From assembly GCA_945870155.1 (NCBI GenBank), contig CAMBSB010000007.1, positions 1 to 64,000 on the forward strand: a stretch of 64,000 nt of DNA. Direction: 5' to 3'. This DNA comes from Paludibacter jiangxiensis. GTDB lineage: Bacteria; Bacteroidota; Bacteroidia; Bacteroidales; Paludibacteraceae. A program made the position numbers and the translations under genes. Numbering within the stretch: position 1 is the stretch's first letter; each line of letters starts with the position of its first letter. Of the stretch, positions 39,801 to 48,943 are shown one piece after another. The notes under the pieces were generated by a model. It was given only the letters and a program-made list of their open reading frames with translations, was not told the DNA's origin and made no database searches.

Positions 39801-40867
39801 GTGCCAATATAAAGGTTCGATTTATTGTCTTCGTAAAAAGTTGAAATGTAATTATTTCCACTTGGTAATTGAATTTTTGTATTCGAAAATGGTTTTGTGT
39901 TTTGTTTATATTGCCTCAGACCTTCTTTGTAAAATCCAGCCCACACTATGTTGTTATTGTCGTAAAGCAAACAGCGATTTGTTAGGTTTGGGTATTTTTC
40001 AATTAACTGCATGTCACCCAATTTGTTTGAAGCACTGTTGTATTCCAACACATACATAGCATCGGCAAAAGCCATCCATAAACCACTTTTTGTATACAAC
40101 AAGTTACATTTGCCACTAATTTGCTTACTGTATTCGATAATATGTGTTTTTCGGTCTATAATTTCCAAACGATTATGAAAAGCAATTGCCAATTTATTTT
40201 GGGGTAATAATTCAATGGAATTTATAAAATCAGTAAACCCGTTGATAGTTTCAAATTTTATATTCTTTAAATTCAGTCGTTTCAACCCTTTCGAAGTACC
40301 CACCCATGTATCTCCATTAGATTCCGACCTGAATCCAACAATAAAGTTACTATTAAAACCTAATTGGGTGTTTGAAAAATATTTTAAGGTATTAATTTGG
40401 GTTGAATTAGCTTGAATGCTCAAAACGATCAAGCCATCTTTGGTACAAACTATTAGTTTATCTTGAACAATCTGTAGTAAGCTGATATTTCCATTTAACT
40501 GCTCAATCTTGCTTTTTAATAATGAATTTACATGAAAGAAAACGTCCATTTTTCTGTCATATAAATACAAACCCTTATCGTCAGTACCAATCCAGAGATT
40601 GTGATTGCTATCTTCAGCTATCGAAAGGATTAATCCACTGGTTAAGCCTTGTGAGTGTCCATAATTTTTGAAGTTAATGCAATCAAAACGGTTTAGCCCA
40701 TCGTTTGTACCAATCCATACAAATCCTTTTGAATCCTGAAAAATTGAATGAACATCGTTTTGAGATAATCCATTAAGAGTTGACAAATGAGTTGATGTAT
40801 AATTCACACCATGAAGATCTGTATATGACAAAATAATTAAAAAGATTAAACTGAGTATTATTTTCAT
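36833..40867 (-). CDS. Hybrid two-component system sensor/regulator (HTCS)
   Basis: Signal peptide, Reg_prop repeats (GLSQNDVHSIFQDSKGFVWIGTNDGLNRF), Y_Y_Y domain, HisKA (FFTNISHEFRTPLTLILSP), HATPase, receiver (DVMMPVMDG), AraC HTH (YEVGFNDLRYFRECFKKEFGVFPSQY). Confidence 0.95.
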   Translation of the reverse strand: MKIILSLIFLIILSYTDLHGVNYTSTHLSTLNGLSQNDVHSIFQDSKGFVWIGTNDGLNRFDCINFKNYGHSQGLTSGLILSIAEDSNHNLWIGTDDKGLYLYDRKMDVFFHVNSLLKSKIEQLNGNISLLQIVQDKLIVCTKDGLIVLSIQANSTQINTLKYFSNTQLGFNSNFIVGFRSESNGDTWVGTSKGLKRLNLKNIKFETINGFTDFINSIELLPQNKLAIAFHNRLEIIDRKTHIIEYSKQISGKCNLLYTKSGLWMAFADAMYVLEYNSASNKLGDMQLIEKYPNLTNRCLLYDNNNIVWAGFYKEGLRQYKQNTKPFSNTKIQLPSGNNYISTFYEDNKSNLYIGTLGSGIYVQPASFDTKANSQPYNISVLANKSVYAIVKSNIENELFIGMHEEPTLISYNTVTKKITPIELSDFGVRTLLLDSIYLWVGTYLDGLFRYNTLTKKWICINEKSQLSSKIIRNLLLDKKGNIWIATDKGVNVIHSKTKYNTKITSQTIDTQTEKASGYNLDYVIPLFEKSNGDIWIGTLGNGIKVLSQISSNFTCKISSYTNEHGLSNNTIKSIIEDNKGNIWVTSNKGLNRIELATNEIITYDIYDGLQDYEFNELSGLKLKSGALVFGGVNGFNLFYPELILRDSTKAKIVFTDFILSNQRVTPGKEFDGRIVLSQSITETKEIVLAHNQNSFSFEFAALHYVSPTKNSYRYRLSNFEEKWTKTSSNNRNAKYTNIPPGKYQFELQGSNNDGVWNTESLVIELIIRPPFWATWYAYSLYFLTFIIALSLAKKSYDRKNERKKELYIAQLDKKRAKDMLDMKVQFFTNISHEFRTPLTLILSPIQRIKSTELFFENEMLSSAIHTIQHNANTLLKHINQLLNFSKNEDNLLELQLQKQDLIAFTADLFQQFNYMAELGYIQLKNTTTINELYVTFDPYLMEQVMYNLISNAIKHTPSHGTVTLNIWIEDDNWCFTVSDTGNGIELELQDRIFTRFFSVSSSENQVNTGTGIGLSLTKALVELHGGNISFVSNVGKGTTFTVSIPHLVPDAINSVEDFNCFSTDFNSISNNKSSTETVVYQINESNKKLLIVDDNREIIDELTIIFSTTYQIYSAINGAAAFELAIEVIPDIIISDVMMPVMDGIQLCQNIKTDERTSHIPLILLSAKTTTDAIVKGYSNNADAYCPKPFDKDTLLMLTHSILQNREAMAAKFRSKLSIEPSEIVTTASDEKFLLRVIRIVEDNMSNSEFIVDDICSKIGLNQSILNKKLKSLTNLTANMFIRSIRLKRAAQLLKLNRYTVADVTYEVGFNDLRYFRECFKKEFGVFPSQYKTMHSLSNQINN

Positions 40868-41154
40868 ATAACAAATTGAATGGAATTTAATGACTCTCAT
40901 TGATAAAATATCAATTCATATACAATTTAAGGGTAGTTTTAAAAAAACCAATTGCAAAAATACAAAAACTAATCAAATTACCAATTCAAAAAAGATTATT
41001 ATTATTATCCCTATTTAAAGTATGATTTATCAGCAACTTAGAGGTCATAATCTGTGCATAGTCTTTTGGTTTATAGCGAATAAATTAAAGTAAAAAATAA
41101 AATACCGCAGTATATTAGCGGAAAATACCACCCATACTGTAGTCATATCATTCC

Positions 41155-41162
41155 TATCTTTG
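41155..41162 (+). promoter_or_regulatory. Putative -7 box TATCTTTG for the 41196 gene
   Basis: Exact TAnnTTTG match 33 bp before ATG. CCGC-N9-GCGG inverted repeat upstream at 41105-41121. Confidence 0.5.
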
Positions 41163-41195
41163 CAGCATTCATTAAAACTTTTAAAAATATACATT

Positions 41196-42344
41196 ATGAA
41201 ACAATTTCACTTAATCAAAAAAACATTTGTTGCGTTAGTATGTAGTATGCAAATTTTTACTGTAAGTAGTGCAACTTATTCGGGAGGTACAGGAACTGCC
41301 GTTGACCCGTATTTAATTTCTTCAAACATGGATCTTTCTACATTAGTAGCTACGAGTGCCGACTGGGGAAAACACTTCAAATTAACGGCTAACTTAGATA
41401 TGGCTGGTGTAACTTTTAATCCCATAGGCAATAATCTTACGCCCTTTACTGGTAGTTTTGATGGCAATAATATGGTTGTAAAAAATTTAACCATAACACC
41501 TTCTGCCTCTCAAAACAGTTTAGGCGCAGGTTTTTTTGGAAGAATTCAAATATCAACCGTTAAAAATTTAGGACTTGTTAATCTTAATATTAATGTTAAA
41601 ACTACTCATGAACGTGTTGGTGGTATTGCTGGCATTACTGAGTGGAATGGATGCCGTATTGAGAATTGTTTCGTTTTAGGCGGATCAATTGCTGGGCAGG
41701 GACGTGTAGGCGGAATTACGGGTTATGTAAATGGTAATAGCACAATTGTAGATTGTTTTGTTCAAGCCAATGTTTCCGATGCATGGGGAACAGTGGGTGG
41801 CATTGTTGGTAATACTTCGCCTTCGTCCCCAACTGCAAGCATTACAAATGTAGCATTTTATGGCGAAATGGGGAATGGCAATGCCATAATTGGGTCAAAA
41901 CAAGGTGGCACACTTACAAATGCCTATTTTATACAGAAGACCGGTAAGAATTCCGACACTAACGGAAGTGAACTCACTTCAGCCCAATTACTTCTGGAAT
42001 CAAGCTACTCTGGTTTTAACTTTACAACAACCTGGCAAGTTCTTGCGAATAACTTTGCAGTATTAAAATCGTTTCCAAACACAGCATATACAGGTTTGTC
42101 AACATCTACACCAAACGTAAAATCGGATTATAAAGAATCGAATATCTTTGTGCAAAACTCTAAAATTTATTTCCCTGCAAATATCTCAGAGGTAGAAATT
42201 TATGATTCACGTGGAATACTTGTAAATCAAACAATAAAGCAAGTATCCGAAATAAATGTGGCTGAATTTCAAAAAGGATTTTTTATAGTACGTGCACAAG
42301 CTTCAAATGGTGAGAAGTTGGTGAGCAAAATCGTTATCCGGTAA
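41196..42344 (+). CDS. GLUG-motif-like secreted protein with T9SS C-terminal domain
   Basis: Signal peptide; GGIAGITEWNGCRIENCFVLGG / GGITGYVNGNSTIVDCFVQA / GGIVGN repeats; T9SS-like tail EVEIYDSRGILVNQTI...KGFFIVRAQASNGEKLVSKIVIR. Confidence 0.75.
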   Translation: MKQFHLIKKTFVALVCSMQIFTVSSATYSGGTGTAVDPYLISSNMDLSTLVATSADWGKHFKLTANLDMAGVTFNPIGNNLTPFTGSFDGNNMVVKNLTITPSASQNSLGAGFFGRIQISTVKNLGLVNLNINVKTTHERVGGIAGITEWNGCRIENCFVLGGSIAGQGRVGGITGYVNGNSTIVDCFVQANVSDAWGTVGGIVGNTSPSSPTASITNVAFYGEMGNGNAIIGSKQGGTLTNAYFIQKTGKNSDTNGSELTSAQLLLESSYSGFNFTTTWQVLANNFAVLKSFPNTAYTGLSTSTPNVKSDYKESNIFVQNSKIYFPANISEVEIYDSRGILVNQTIKQVSEINVAEFQKGFFIVRAQASNGEKLVSKIVIR

Positions 42345-42381
42345 TATTTGTCAATATTATTACATGAGTTATTTCACGTTG

Positions 42382-42417
42382 GTTATACTATTTGCAACAT
42401 ATTGCAAATAGTATAAC
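42382..42417 (+). terminator. Perfect 16-bp hairpin between T9SS gene and susC
   Basis: GTTATACTATTTGCAA-CATA-TTGCAAATAGTATAAC, followed by a short TTT. Confidence 0.6.
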
Positions 42418-42530
42418 TTTGATTCTCGTTATATAGCTCATAAATGGCAACTTTGATTGGAATTCTATCTTCCTAACAAAGAAGCAGTTACTTGTTGAAT
42501 TTACAATAAAAATCTAATAATAAATATTTT

Positions 42531-45500
42531 ATGGAAAAAACAAAGTATCAGTATTTAAAGAAAATAATGCTAACGGGGCTTTTCCTTTGGGCATTAATTA
42601 GCAATTTTTATGCACAAGAGCTTGTAGTTATAGGTAAAGTGGTCGACGAAAGCGGTTCCCCTATTATCGGGGCAAATGTATCAGTTAAAGGTATCTCAAA
42701 AGGGACAATAACCGATGTGAATGGCTTTTATCGAATAAATGTAGCGGCCAATAATAGTTTGGTATATTCTTACATCGGTTTTAATAAGTTTGAAACGGCT
42801 GTTGGTGGCAGAACTAAAATTGATGTAGTTTTGAAAGAAAATTCACAACAATTAAACGAAGTGGTTGCCATTGGTTATGGAAGCATAAAACGTAAAGATT
42901 TAACAGGGTCGGTTTCTTCAGTAGATGCATTGTCGATGGAACGATTAAAGCCAGTTTCATTTGAAACGGGCTTAATCGGAAAGGTATCCGGAGTTCAAAT
43001 TACAGCATCAGAAGGTGGCCCCGGAGCAAGTACAAAAATCAGAATTCGTGGAGGAACCTCCATTAATGCCAGTAATGACCCTCTTTATGTTATTGACGGT
43101 ATTGCCTTAGAAGGTAGCAGTGTTCGCACGAGTGTGGGATTAGGTAATAGCTCAACTAGTCCATTGTCATCAATTGACCCAAGCATTATCGAATCTATTG
43201 ATGTTTTGAAAGATGCTTCAGCAACAGCCATTTATGGTTCACGCGGAGCAAATGGTGTTATTATCATTACTACCAAAAAAGGTAAACTTGGAAAAACGGA
43301 ATTGAATTTGGAAACCTATCAAAGTATAGGAGTTATGGCTCGACCAATAAAACTACTTACCGGTCAGCAATTTGTGGATTATTGGAATGAGTATGCACCC
43401 TGGGATCCAACAAATCCAAGAGGTCAGTTTGTAGGAGCTTTTCGCGATGAATTTGGGAATGAGTATCCGTTAAAAAACAGCCCTATTAGACTTAGTGATT
43501 GGCAAAAAGAGATTTCGCGACCTGCTCATACACAAAGTTATGTTCTTTCGATGATTGGAGGTAGCGAAAAATCAAGCTATACAGGATCGTTTAATTACCT
43601 AAAGCAAGAAGGCATCATTTTAAATTCGGATTACGAGCGTTTCTCAGGAAATATACGCGTAGATCAAAATATTTCGAACAAATTGAAATCAGGTATAAGC
43701 ATGAATTCAAGCTATACCAACAACAACGGTATTGTTTCGGCAGCTACCGAAAATGCAAATGGACGTAGTGGTGTAATTACTAGTGCATTACTATTTAGCC
43801 CGGCTCAGAGTGCTATGCGCTACACCGATGCTGAATACGATGAAAATGGAAGAATGATAAGCATCCGTAACGGTGATATTACACGCCCTGACCTTATTCT
43901 GGCTAAAAATTCTAATAATGCTACCGCACTTAGCACATTTGGTAATGTATATGTTTCGTATAGATTAACCAACGAACTTACGTTCCAATCATCGTTACGT
44001 GGAAGTGCCTATTTTTCAAAAGGGAAAGCTTATTTCTCCGAAGAAATAGGCTGGGGTAAATCCGGAAACGGCAGAGCCTTTGTCAACTTTAACAACTCGA
44101 TGAGTCTTACAGCTGAACAATCATTGACTTACAATAAAATATTTGGCAAACACAGCATTAATGCTGTTGCAGTTTATGAACAACAAAAATCAAGTTGGGA
44201 GTATTTAAATGCAAGTTCACTTGACTTTGCTGTTCCTGGTGTAAATATCGACAATTTGGGAGCAGCTGTTACTACCGAAAAAACACAGTCGGGCAGAGAG
44301 TTTTCATCCCTAAGATCAGGTTTAATGCGTATAAATTATTCGTACGACGATCGCTATTTGCTAACCATAAGCGGACGTGCCGATGAGTCGTCGCGCTTTG
44401 CAAAAGGAAACCGTTGGGGGTATTTTCCATCAGCCGCTTTTGGTTGGAAACTTAGCAACGAACAATTTTTGAAAGACAACAAAATTATTAGCGATGCGAA
44501 ACTTAAATTAAGTTATGGCGAAACTGGCAATCAATCAATAGGTTCTTATCGATCATTAGGAGCATTGGTGCCGGTTAATTACAATTATTATGGCAACCAA
44601 AGTGTTACAGGTGTAGTAACCGACCGCTTACCAAATCCTGACTTAACCTGGGAAACAACCGCTCAGTTCAATGCTGGTTTTACATTCGGTTTATTCGAAA
44701 ATCGTATTAATATCGATTTTGATTATTTTAATAAAAATACTTTTGACTTACTGTTGCAAGTACCCCTACCAACTACTTCAGGTTATGAGTATTCGTTCCA
44801 AAATATTGGTAAAATAAATAACAATGGGATTGAGTTATCAGTTAATACAACGAATATCGAAACCAAAAAATTTAAATGGACGTCGAATTTTAATATTACG
44901 TTTATTAATAACAAAGTACTGGATTTGGGTGGTGCAAAGGAATTTTTTGTAACTGCTATAGGCGACAACCAGGTTCGAAACGACTATGTCGTTCGTAAAG
45001 GCGAATCTTTAGGGTCAATTTATGGTTTACAAGTAAAAGGTGTATACAACTTTTCGGATTTCAAAGAATTTGAAGGTATGTCCGATGCCGAAGCTGCTTT
45101 AAAAATGCGTAACGACGTTGCTGCTGCCAATGCTGCTAACAACACTCCCGGATTTGGTTTTTGGAAGCAGTATTACACGCTTAAAGATGGCGTTCAAACA
45201 ACTTCGTTTGTTGCACCGGGTAAATATCGTCCAGGTTTACCAATGTTTGTTAATCAAAATCCGGATGTTGATAATAATGTTGATAGTAACGACCGCGCCA
45301 TTATAGGCAATACAATTCCGAAACATTATGGCGGATTTACCAATAACTTTTCGTATCTCAATTTTGATTTTTCGGCACTTATGACTTGGTCATACGGTAA
45401 TGATGTATATAATAAAAACCGGATCAGAGGATTTGATACTGCTGTACCTTTTACTAATAAACATGCATTGATAGCTGATAGATGGACGCCTGAAAATTCA

Positions 45501-45821
45501 GATTCAGACATACCCAGCACATGGGGCGATGGTGATGGAGGAAGTAAATCGACAGCCTATTCTACATTTATTGAAGATGGTTCTTACCTGCGCATTGCCA
45601 ATATCACCTTTGGATATAACTTCGAAAAATCCTTGATGAAGAAATTGAATTTACGTTCGTGCAGAGTGTACGGTTCTGTTGATAATGTTTATTTATTTTC
45701 GAAATATACCGGCTACGACCCCGAAGTAAGTGTGGGTAACAATCAGCTTACACCCGGGCTCGACTCAGATTCATATCCTCGTCAGCGTACATTCAGATTA
45801 GGTTTAAATATCGGGTTTTAA
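42531..45821 (+). CDS. SusC/RagA-family TonB-dependent transporter
   Basis: CarboxypepD_reg VIGKVVDESGSPIIGANVSVKG; plug KIRIRGGTSINASNDPLYVIDG; LKDASATAIYGSRGANGVIIITTKKG. Confidence 0.95.
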   Translation: MEKTKYQYLKKIMLTGLFLWALISNFYAQELVVIGKVVDESGSPIIGANVSVKGISKGTITDVNGFYRINVAANNSLVYSYIGFNKFETAVGGRTKIDVVLKENSQQLNEVVAIGYGSIKRKDLTGSVSSVDALSMERLKPVSFETGLIGKVSGVQITASEGGPGASTKIRIRGGTSINASNDPLYVIDGIALEGSSVRTSVGLGNSSTSPLSSIDPSIIESIDVLKDASATAIYGSRGANGVIIITTKKGKLGKTELNLETYQSIGVMARPIKLLTGQQFVDYWNEYAPWDPTNPRGQFVGAFRDEFGNEYPLKNSPIRLSDWQKEISRPAHTQSYVLSMIGGSEKSSYTGSFNYLKQEGIILNSDYERFSGNIRVDQNISNKLKSGISMNSSYTNNNGIVSAATENANGRSGVITSALLFSPAQSAMRYTDAEYDENGRMISIRNGDITRPDLILAKNSNNATALSTFGNVYVSYRLTNELTFQSSLRGSAYFSKGKAYFSEEIGWGKSGNGRAFVNFNNSMSLTAEQSLTYNKIFGKHSINAVAVYEQQKSSWEYLNASSLDFAVPGVNIDNLGAAVTTEKTQSGREFSSLRSGLMRINYSYDDRYLLTISGRADESSRFAKGNRWGYFPSAAFGWKLSNEQFLKDNKIISDAKLKLSYGETGNQSIGSYRSLGALVPVNYNYYGNQSVTGVVTDRLPNPDLTWETTAQFNAGFTFGLFENRINIDFDYFNKNTFDLLLQVPLPTTSGYEYSFQNIGKINNNGIELSVNTTNIETKKFKWTSNFNITFINNKVLDLGGAKEFFVTAIGDNQVRNDYVVRKGESLGSIYGLQVKGVYNFSDFKEFEGMSDAEAALKMRNDVAAANAANNTPGFGFWKQYYTLKDGVQTTSFVAPGKYRPGLPMFVNQNPDVDNNVDSNDRAIIGNTIPKHYGGFTNNFSYLNFDFSALMTWSYGNDVYNKNRIRGFDTAVPFTNKHALIADRWTPENSDSDIPSTWGDGDGGSKSTAYSTFIEDGSYLRIANITFGYNFEKSLMKKLNLRSCRVYGSVDNVYLFSKYTGYDPEVSVGNNQLTPGLDSDSYPRQRTFRLGLNIGF

Positions 45822-45847
45822 ATCAATTGTTTAACTAATTAAATATC

Positions 45848-47353
45848 ATGAATATGAATATCATAAAAGCAATAAAAATCAATATATGTCTTCTGTTAAT
45901 TGCGGCTTTTACGTCTTGTAGCGATGATTTTGTAACAGAAAAACCCAGCACATTTGCTGATCCGGCTACCTTTGTTAAGGATTTGAAAAGCGCAAATATC
46001 CTGCTCACAGGGGCTTATGCAGCTACCCGAAATATTATTCATTCGAGCGAAAACGGCGATATTGCTGTTATGTGGGGTACTATGGGTACCGACGAAGTGG
46101 TTGTGCCTGGCTGGGAAGGCGATCGTAAATTAATCTATTTACAACAGGTGACGCCAACCAATGTATCAGTTTCCAAATTGTGGGGGAAATTATACAAAGC
46201 GATAAATAGTGTTAATGCTGTTGTGGATAGAGTAAATGCATTGCCTGCAGGTGTAATAAAAGATGCAGATCAAAAACAGATTATTGCGGAAGCGCGTTTC
46301 TTACGTGCTGCCTTGTATTTTCGTTTGGTTTGTGCATGGGAGAACGTGCCATTAGTTAAAAACGAGGTTGTTAGTTTAACTAATTTAGATGTTCCACAGT
46401 CGCCAGCAACCGATGTTTATGCCTTTATAATTGATGACTTAAAGTTCGCTAAAGAAAATTTATTGGCATATCAGGGTAAAGGACGTGCTTCCAAAGGTGC
46501 TGCACAATCATTATTGGGTAAAGTTTATTTGCAAATGACTGGCTTTCCGTTGAATCAGGTTGATAAATACCCTTTGGCTGCTACTGAGTTGAAATCGGTT
46601 ATTGAGAGTAATGTGTACGATTTATTTCCCGATTATAGTTATAATTTCGACACTTCGCATGAGCAAGGTATTGAACATGTTTTTAGCTTTGGATTTGATG
46701 GTCCTGGTTTTGGACAAAAATCATTGTTAGGTTTTATGTATGGGCCTAATGGCTCGGTTAACAACGGAGGTGGATGGGGAACGTGTTATGTCAACCATGA
46801 GTTTGAACTTTCGTATGACAGAACTGATGTTCGATTAAAACAGAATATTGCCAAGCATAATCAAAACGATGCTGTTTTCGTTGACTTAACTGATAAAGGT
46901 AGTTGGAGAGCGTGGAAATGGCATGCCGCAAAACCAAATAATTATATGAATGATTCACCATTCGATAATCCATATATCCGATATTCAGATGTACTATTGA
47001 TGTATGCCGAAGCTATGAACGGACAAGATTTATTGTCTCAGACAGTTTTGGATATGACAGTAAACAAGGTGCGTACAAGATCGGGTGTCAATACAATTTC
47101 ATTAGGAACAAAAAGCGAAATGGCAAATTTGTTAATAATGGAACGCAGAAGAGAACTTTGCCTGGAAGGTTGGCGCCGTGATGATTTGATTCGTTTTGGA
47201 GTATATAAAACAGTAATTAAAGCAATAAAACAAAATTACTGGAGCAATTCAGGTTCTCCCGGCGAAAATTATATAGACCACATGATTCGTTGGCCAATTC
47301 CAAGTGCCGAGATGGAGTTAAATAGTGCTCTTGTTCAAAACCCGGGCTATTAA
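45848..47353 (+). CDS. SusD/RagB-family lipoprotein
   Basis: FTSCSDDFVTEKPSTF lipobox; AEARFLRAALYFRLVCAWENVPLV; MERRRELCLEGWRRDDLIRFG. Confidence 0.95.
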   Translation: MNMNIIKAIKINICLLLIAAFTSCSDDFVTEKPSTFADPATFVKDLKSANILLTGAYAATRNIIHSSENGDIAVMWGTMGTDEVVVPGWEGDRKLIYLQQVTPTNVSVSKLWGKLYKAINSVNAVVDRVNALPAGVIKDADQKQIIAEARFLRAALYFRLVCAWENVPLVKNEVVSLTNLDVPQSPATDVYAFIIDDLKFAKENLLAYQGKGRASKGAAQSLLGKVYLQMTGFPLNQVDKYPLAATELKSVIESNVYDLFPDYSYNFDTSHEQGIEHVFSFGFDGPGFGQKSLLGFMYGPNGSVNNGGGWGTCYVNHEFELSYDRTDVRLKQNIAKHNQNDAVFVDLTDKGSWRAWKWHAAKPNNYMNDSPFDNPYIRYSDVLLMYAEAMNGQDLLSQTVLDMTVNKVRTRSGVNTISLGTKSEMANLLIMERRRELCLEGWRRDDLIRFGVYKTVIKAIKQNYWSNSGSPGENYIDHMIRWPIPSAEMELNSALVQNPGY

Positions 47354-47415
47354 CAAGCATATTCGTTTTGTTCGTAGCTGAATTTAATTATTAACACATA
47401 ATCAAATAGACAAAT

Positions 47416-48855
47416 ATGATAAAGATTATAAATATATTAAAGTATTCTGTTTTGGTGGCCGTAGCCCTTTTATACATGACAGGATGTAATGAAATGGCAG
47501 ACTTGTACGAAGATGCACGCCCGGTAAAATTTTGGGTTAAGGGCAATAAGTCATTTTTAACAATAGGTGATTCTGTTTCCTTCAACGATTCATCGGTAAA
47601 TGTTGCATCAAGAGTATGGACTTTTGAAGGTGGTTCGCTGGCTACCTCGACATTGCAAAATCCTGTGGTGGTCTATACTACTGCCGGTGAGTTTAAAACC
47701 AAAATTACTTGCGAATTTAACGATGGAACAAAAGAAGATCGCATGTTTTATACTACCGTTCGTCCTCACATTGTAGCCAATTTTTCAGCTGACAAGCAAT
47801 ATTTGAAATTTGGCAATCCGGTAACATTTAAATCACTTGTTACCGAACTTAATTACAAAGAGAATACTGGATTAGAGAATACAGCAGGTTATAGAAACCC
47901 TTACAAGTGGGAATTTGAAGGTGGGGTACCTGCTACAAGTAATTTAGCAAATCCTACAGTGTTATACAGTACGCCAGGTGTATATAAAGTTAAGCTCACA
48001 GCCTATCGGAATATCCCTAAAGACTCAAGTACAATTGAAAAAGTTGCATATATCAATGTTTTGCTCAATGACGTGATTTCTCCGTCTTCAACTTTATTAG
48101 CGTTGGTAGGTTCAAAGATTTACCTCAATTTTGATGAAGATATGGCAGCATTACCTGCCGATGCGAAATCGAATTTTACGTTGTTGGTGAATGGCAATCC
48201 TGTAGATTTTTCAATAGAATTGAAAACAGCCCGAAGAATAATATTAACTCCTAACAGTCCGATAACAGAAGGTCAAAGCATAAATGTAAAATATACACCG
48301 GGAGCAGTTAAATCTGTAGCCAATAAGATTCTGGCTCCTCAGGATTTAATAATTAACAACAACCTGGTCAATCTGTTAAGTGAAAATAGTGACTTTGAAC
48401 AAGGTAATCTCACCAATTGGTCTCCAAGGTTCGATAATCTGCCAGCAGCAACCTGGAATGTAGTAAATACAGCGCCAAATTCAGGTACTTATTGTTTACG
48501 TTTTAACCCGCTTGCATCTGACCGACACAGACTAAGTATAACATGTAAACCCGGTTTAGTATTGTTAAACAAAAAGTTTAGACTTCAGTTTGCAGCTAAG
48601 GCCTCTGAGAGTGGATGGACAGGTGGATATGCCGTGGTGTGGAAGGATAAGTTTGGAGCAGATCCGTACATTGAAACCAGTCAAAACTGGTGGACAAATG
48701 GTGCTAATAGTAATTGGAAAACAACTAGTTTCGACCTTAGTTTTACAGCTGCAGGTTGGGCAGGAACCAATCAGTTAAACGTTTGCTTCCTTACCGAGGC
48801 TAACAAAACAGAGCGCTTTCTGGATGATATCAAATTCTATGAAATATTTGAATAG
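47416..48855 (+). CDS. PKD-domain lipoprotein with C-terminal CBM-like domain, putative surface glycan-binding protein
   Basis: Lipobox MTGCNEMADLY; PKD-like VNVASRVWTFEGGSLATSTLQNPVVVYTTAGEFKTKIT, then a second copy; SDFEQGNLTNWSPRF CBM-like domain. Confidence 0.8.
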   Translation: MIKIINILKYSVLVAVALLYMTGCNEMADLYEDARPVKFWVKGNKSFLTIGDSVSFNDSSVNVASRVWTFEGGSLATSTLQNPVVVYTTAGEFKTKITCEFNDGTKEDRMFYTTVRPHIVANFSADKQYLKFGNPVTFKSLVTELNYKENTGLENTAGYRNPYKWEFEGGVPATSNLANPTVLYSTPGVYKVKLTAYRNIPKDSSTIEKVAYINVLLNDVISPSSTLLALVGSKIYLNFDEDMAALPADAKSNFTLLVNGNPVDFSIELKTARRIILTPNSPITEGQSINVKYTPGAVKSVANKILAPQDLIINNNLVNLLSENSDFEQGNLTNWSPRFDNLPAATWNVVNTAPNSGTYCLRFNPLASDRHRLSITCKPGLVLLNKKFRLQFAAKASESGWTGGYAVVWKDKFGADPYIETSQNWWTNGANSNWKTTSFDLSFTAAGWAGTNQLNVCFLTEANKTERFLDDIKFYEIFE

Positions 48856-48874
48856 AAACTCAATGTAATAATTG

Positions 48875-48916
48875 ATTTCCGGACAAATATGCTTCAGAAG
48901 CTGTTTGTCCGGAAAT
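48875..48916 (+). terminator. Perfect 13-bp stem with nested 5-bp hairpin between the lipoprotein gene and GH16
   Basis: ATTTCCGGACAAA-tat-GCTTC-a-GAAGC-tg-TTTGTCCGGAAAT followed by TTTA. Confidence 0.6.
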
Positions 48917-48943
48917 TTTAAAAGCTTTACTATTAATTAATCA

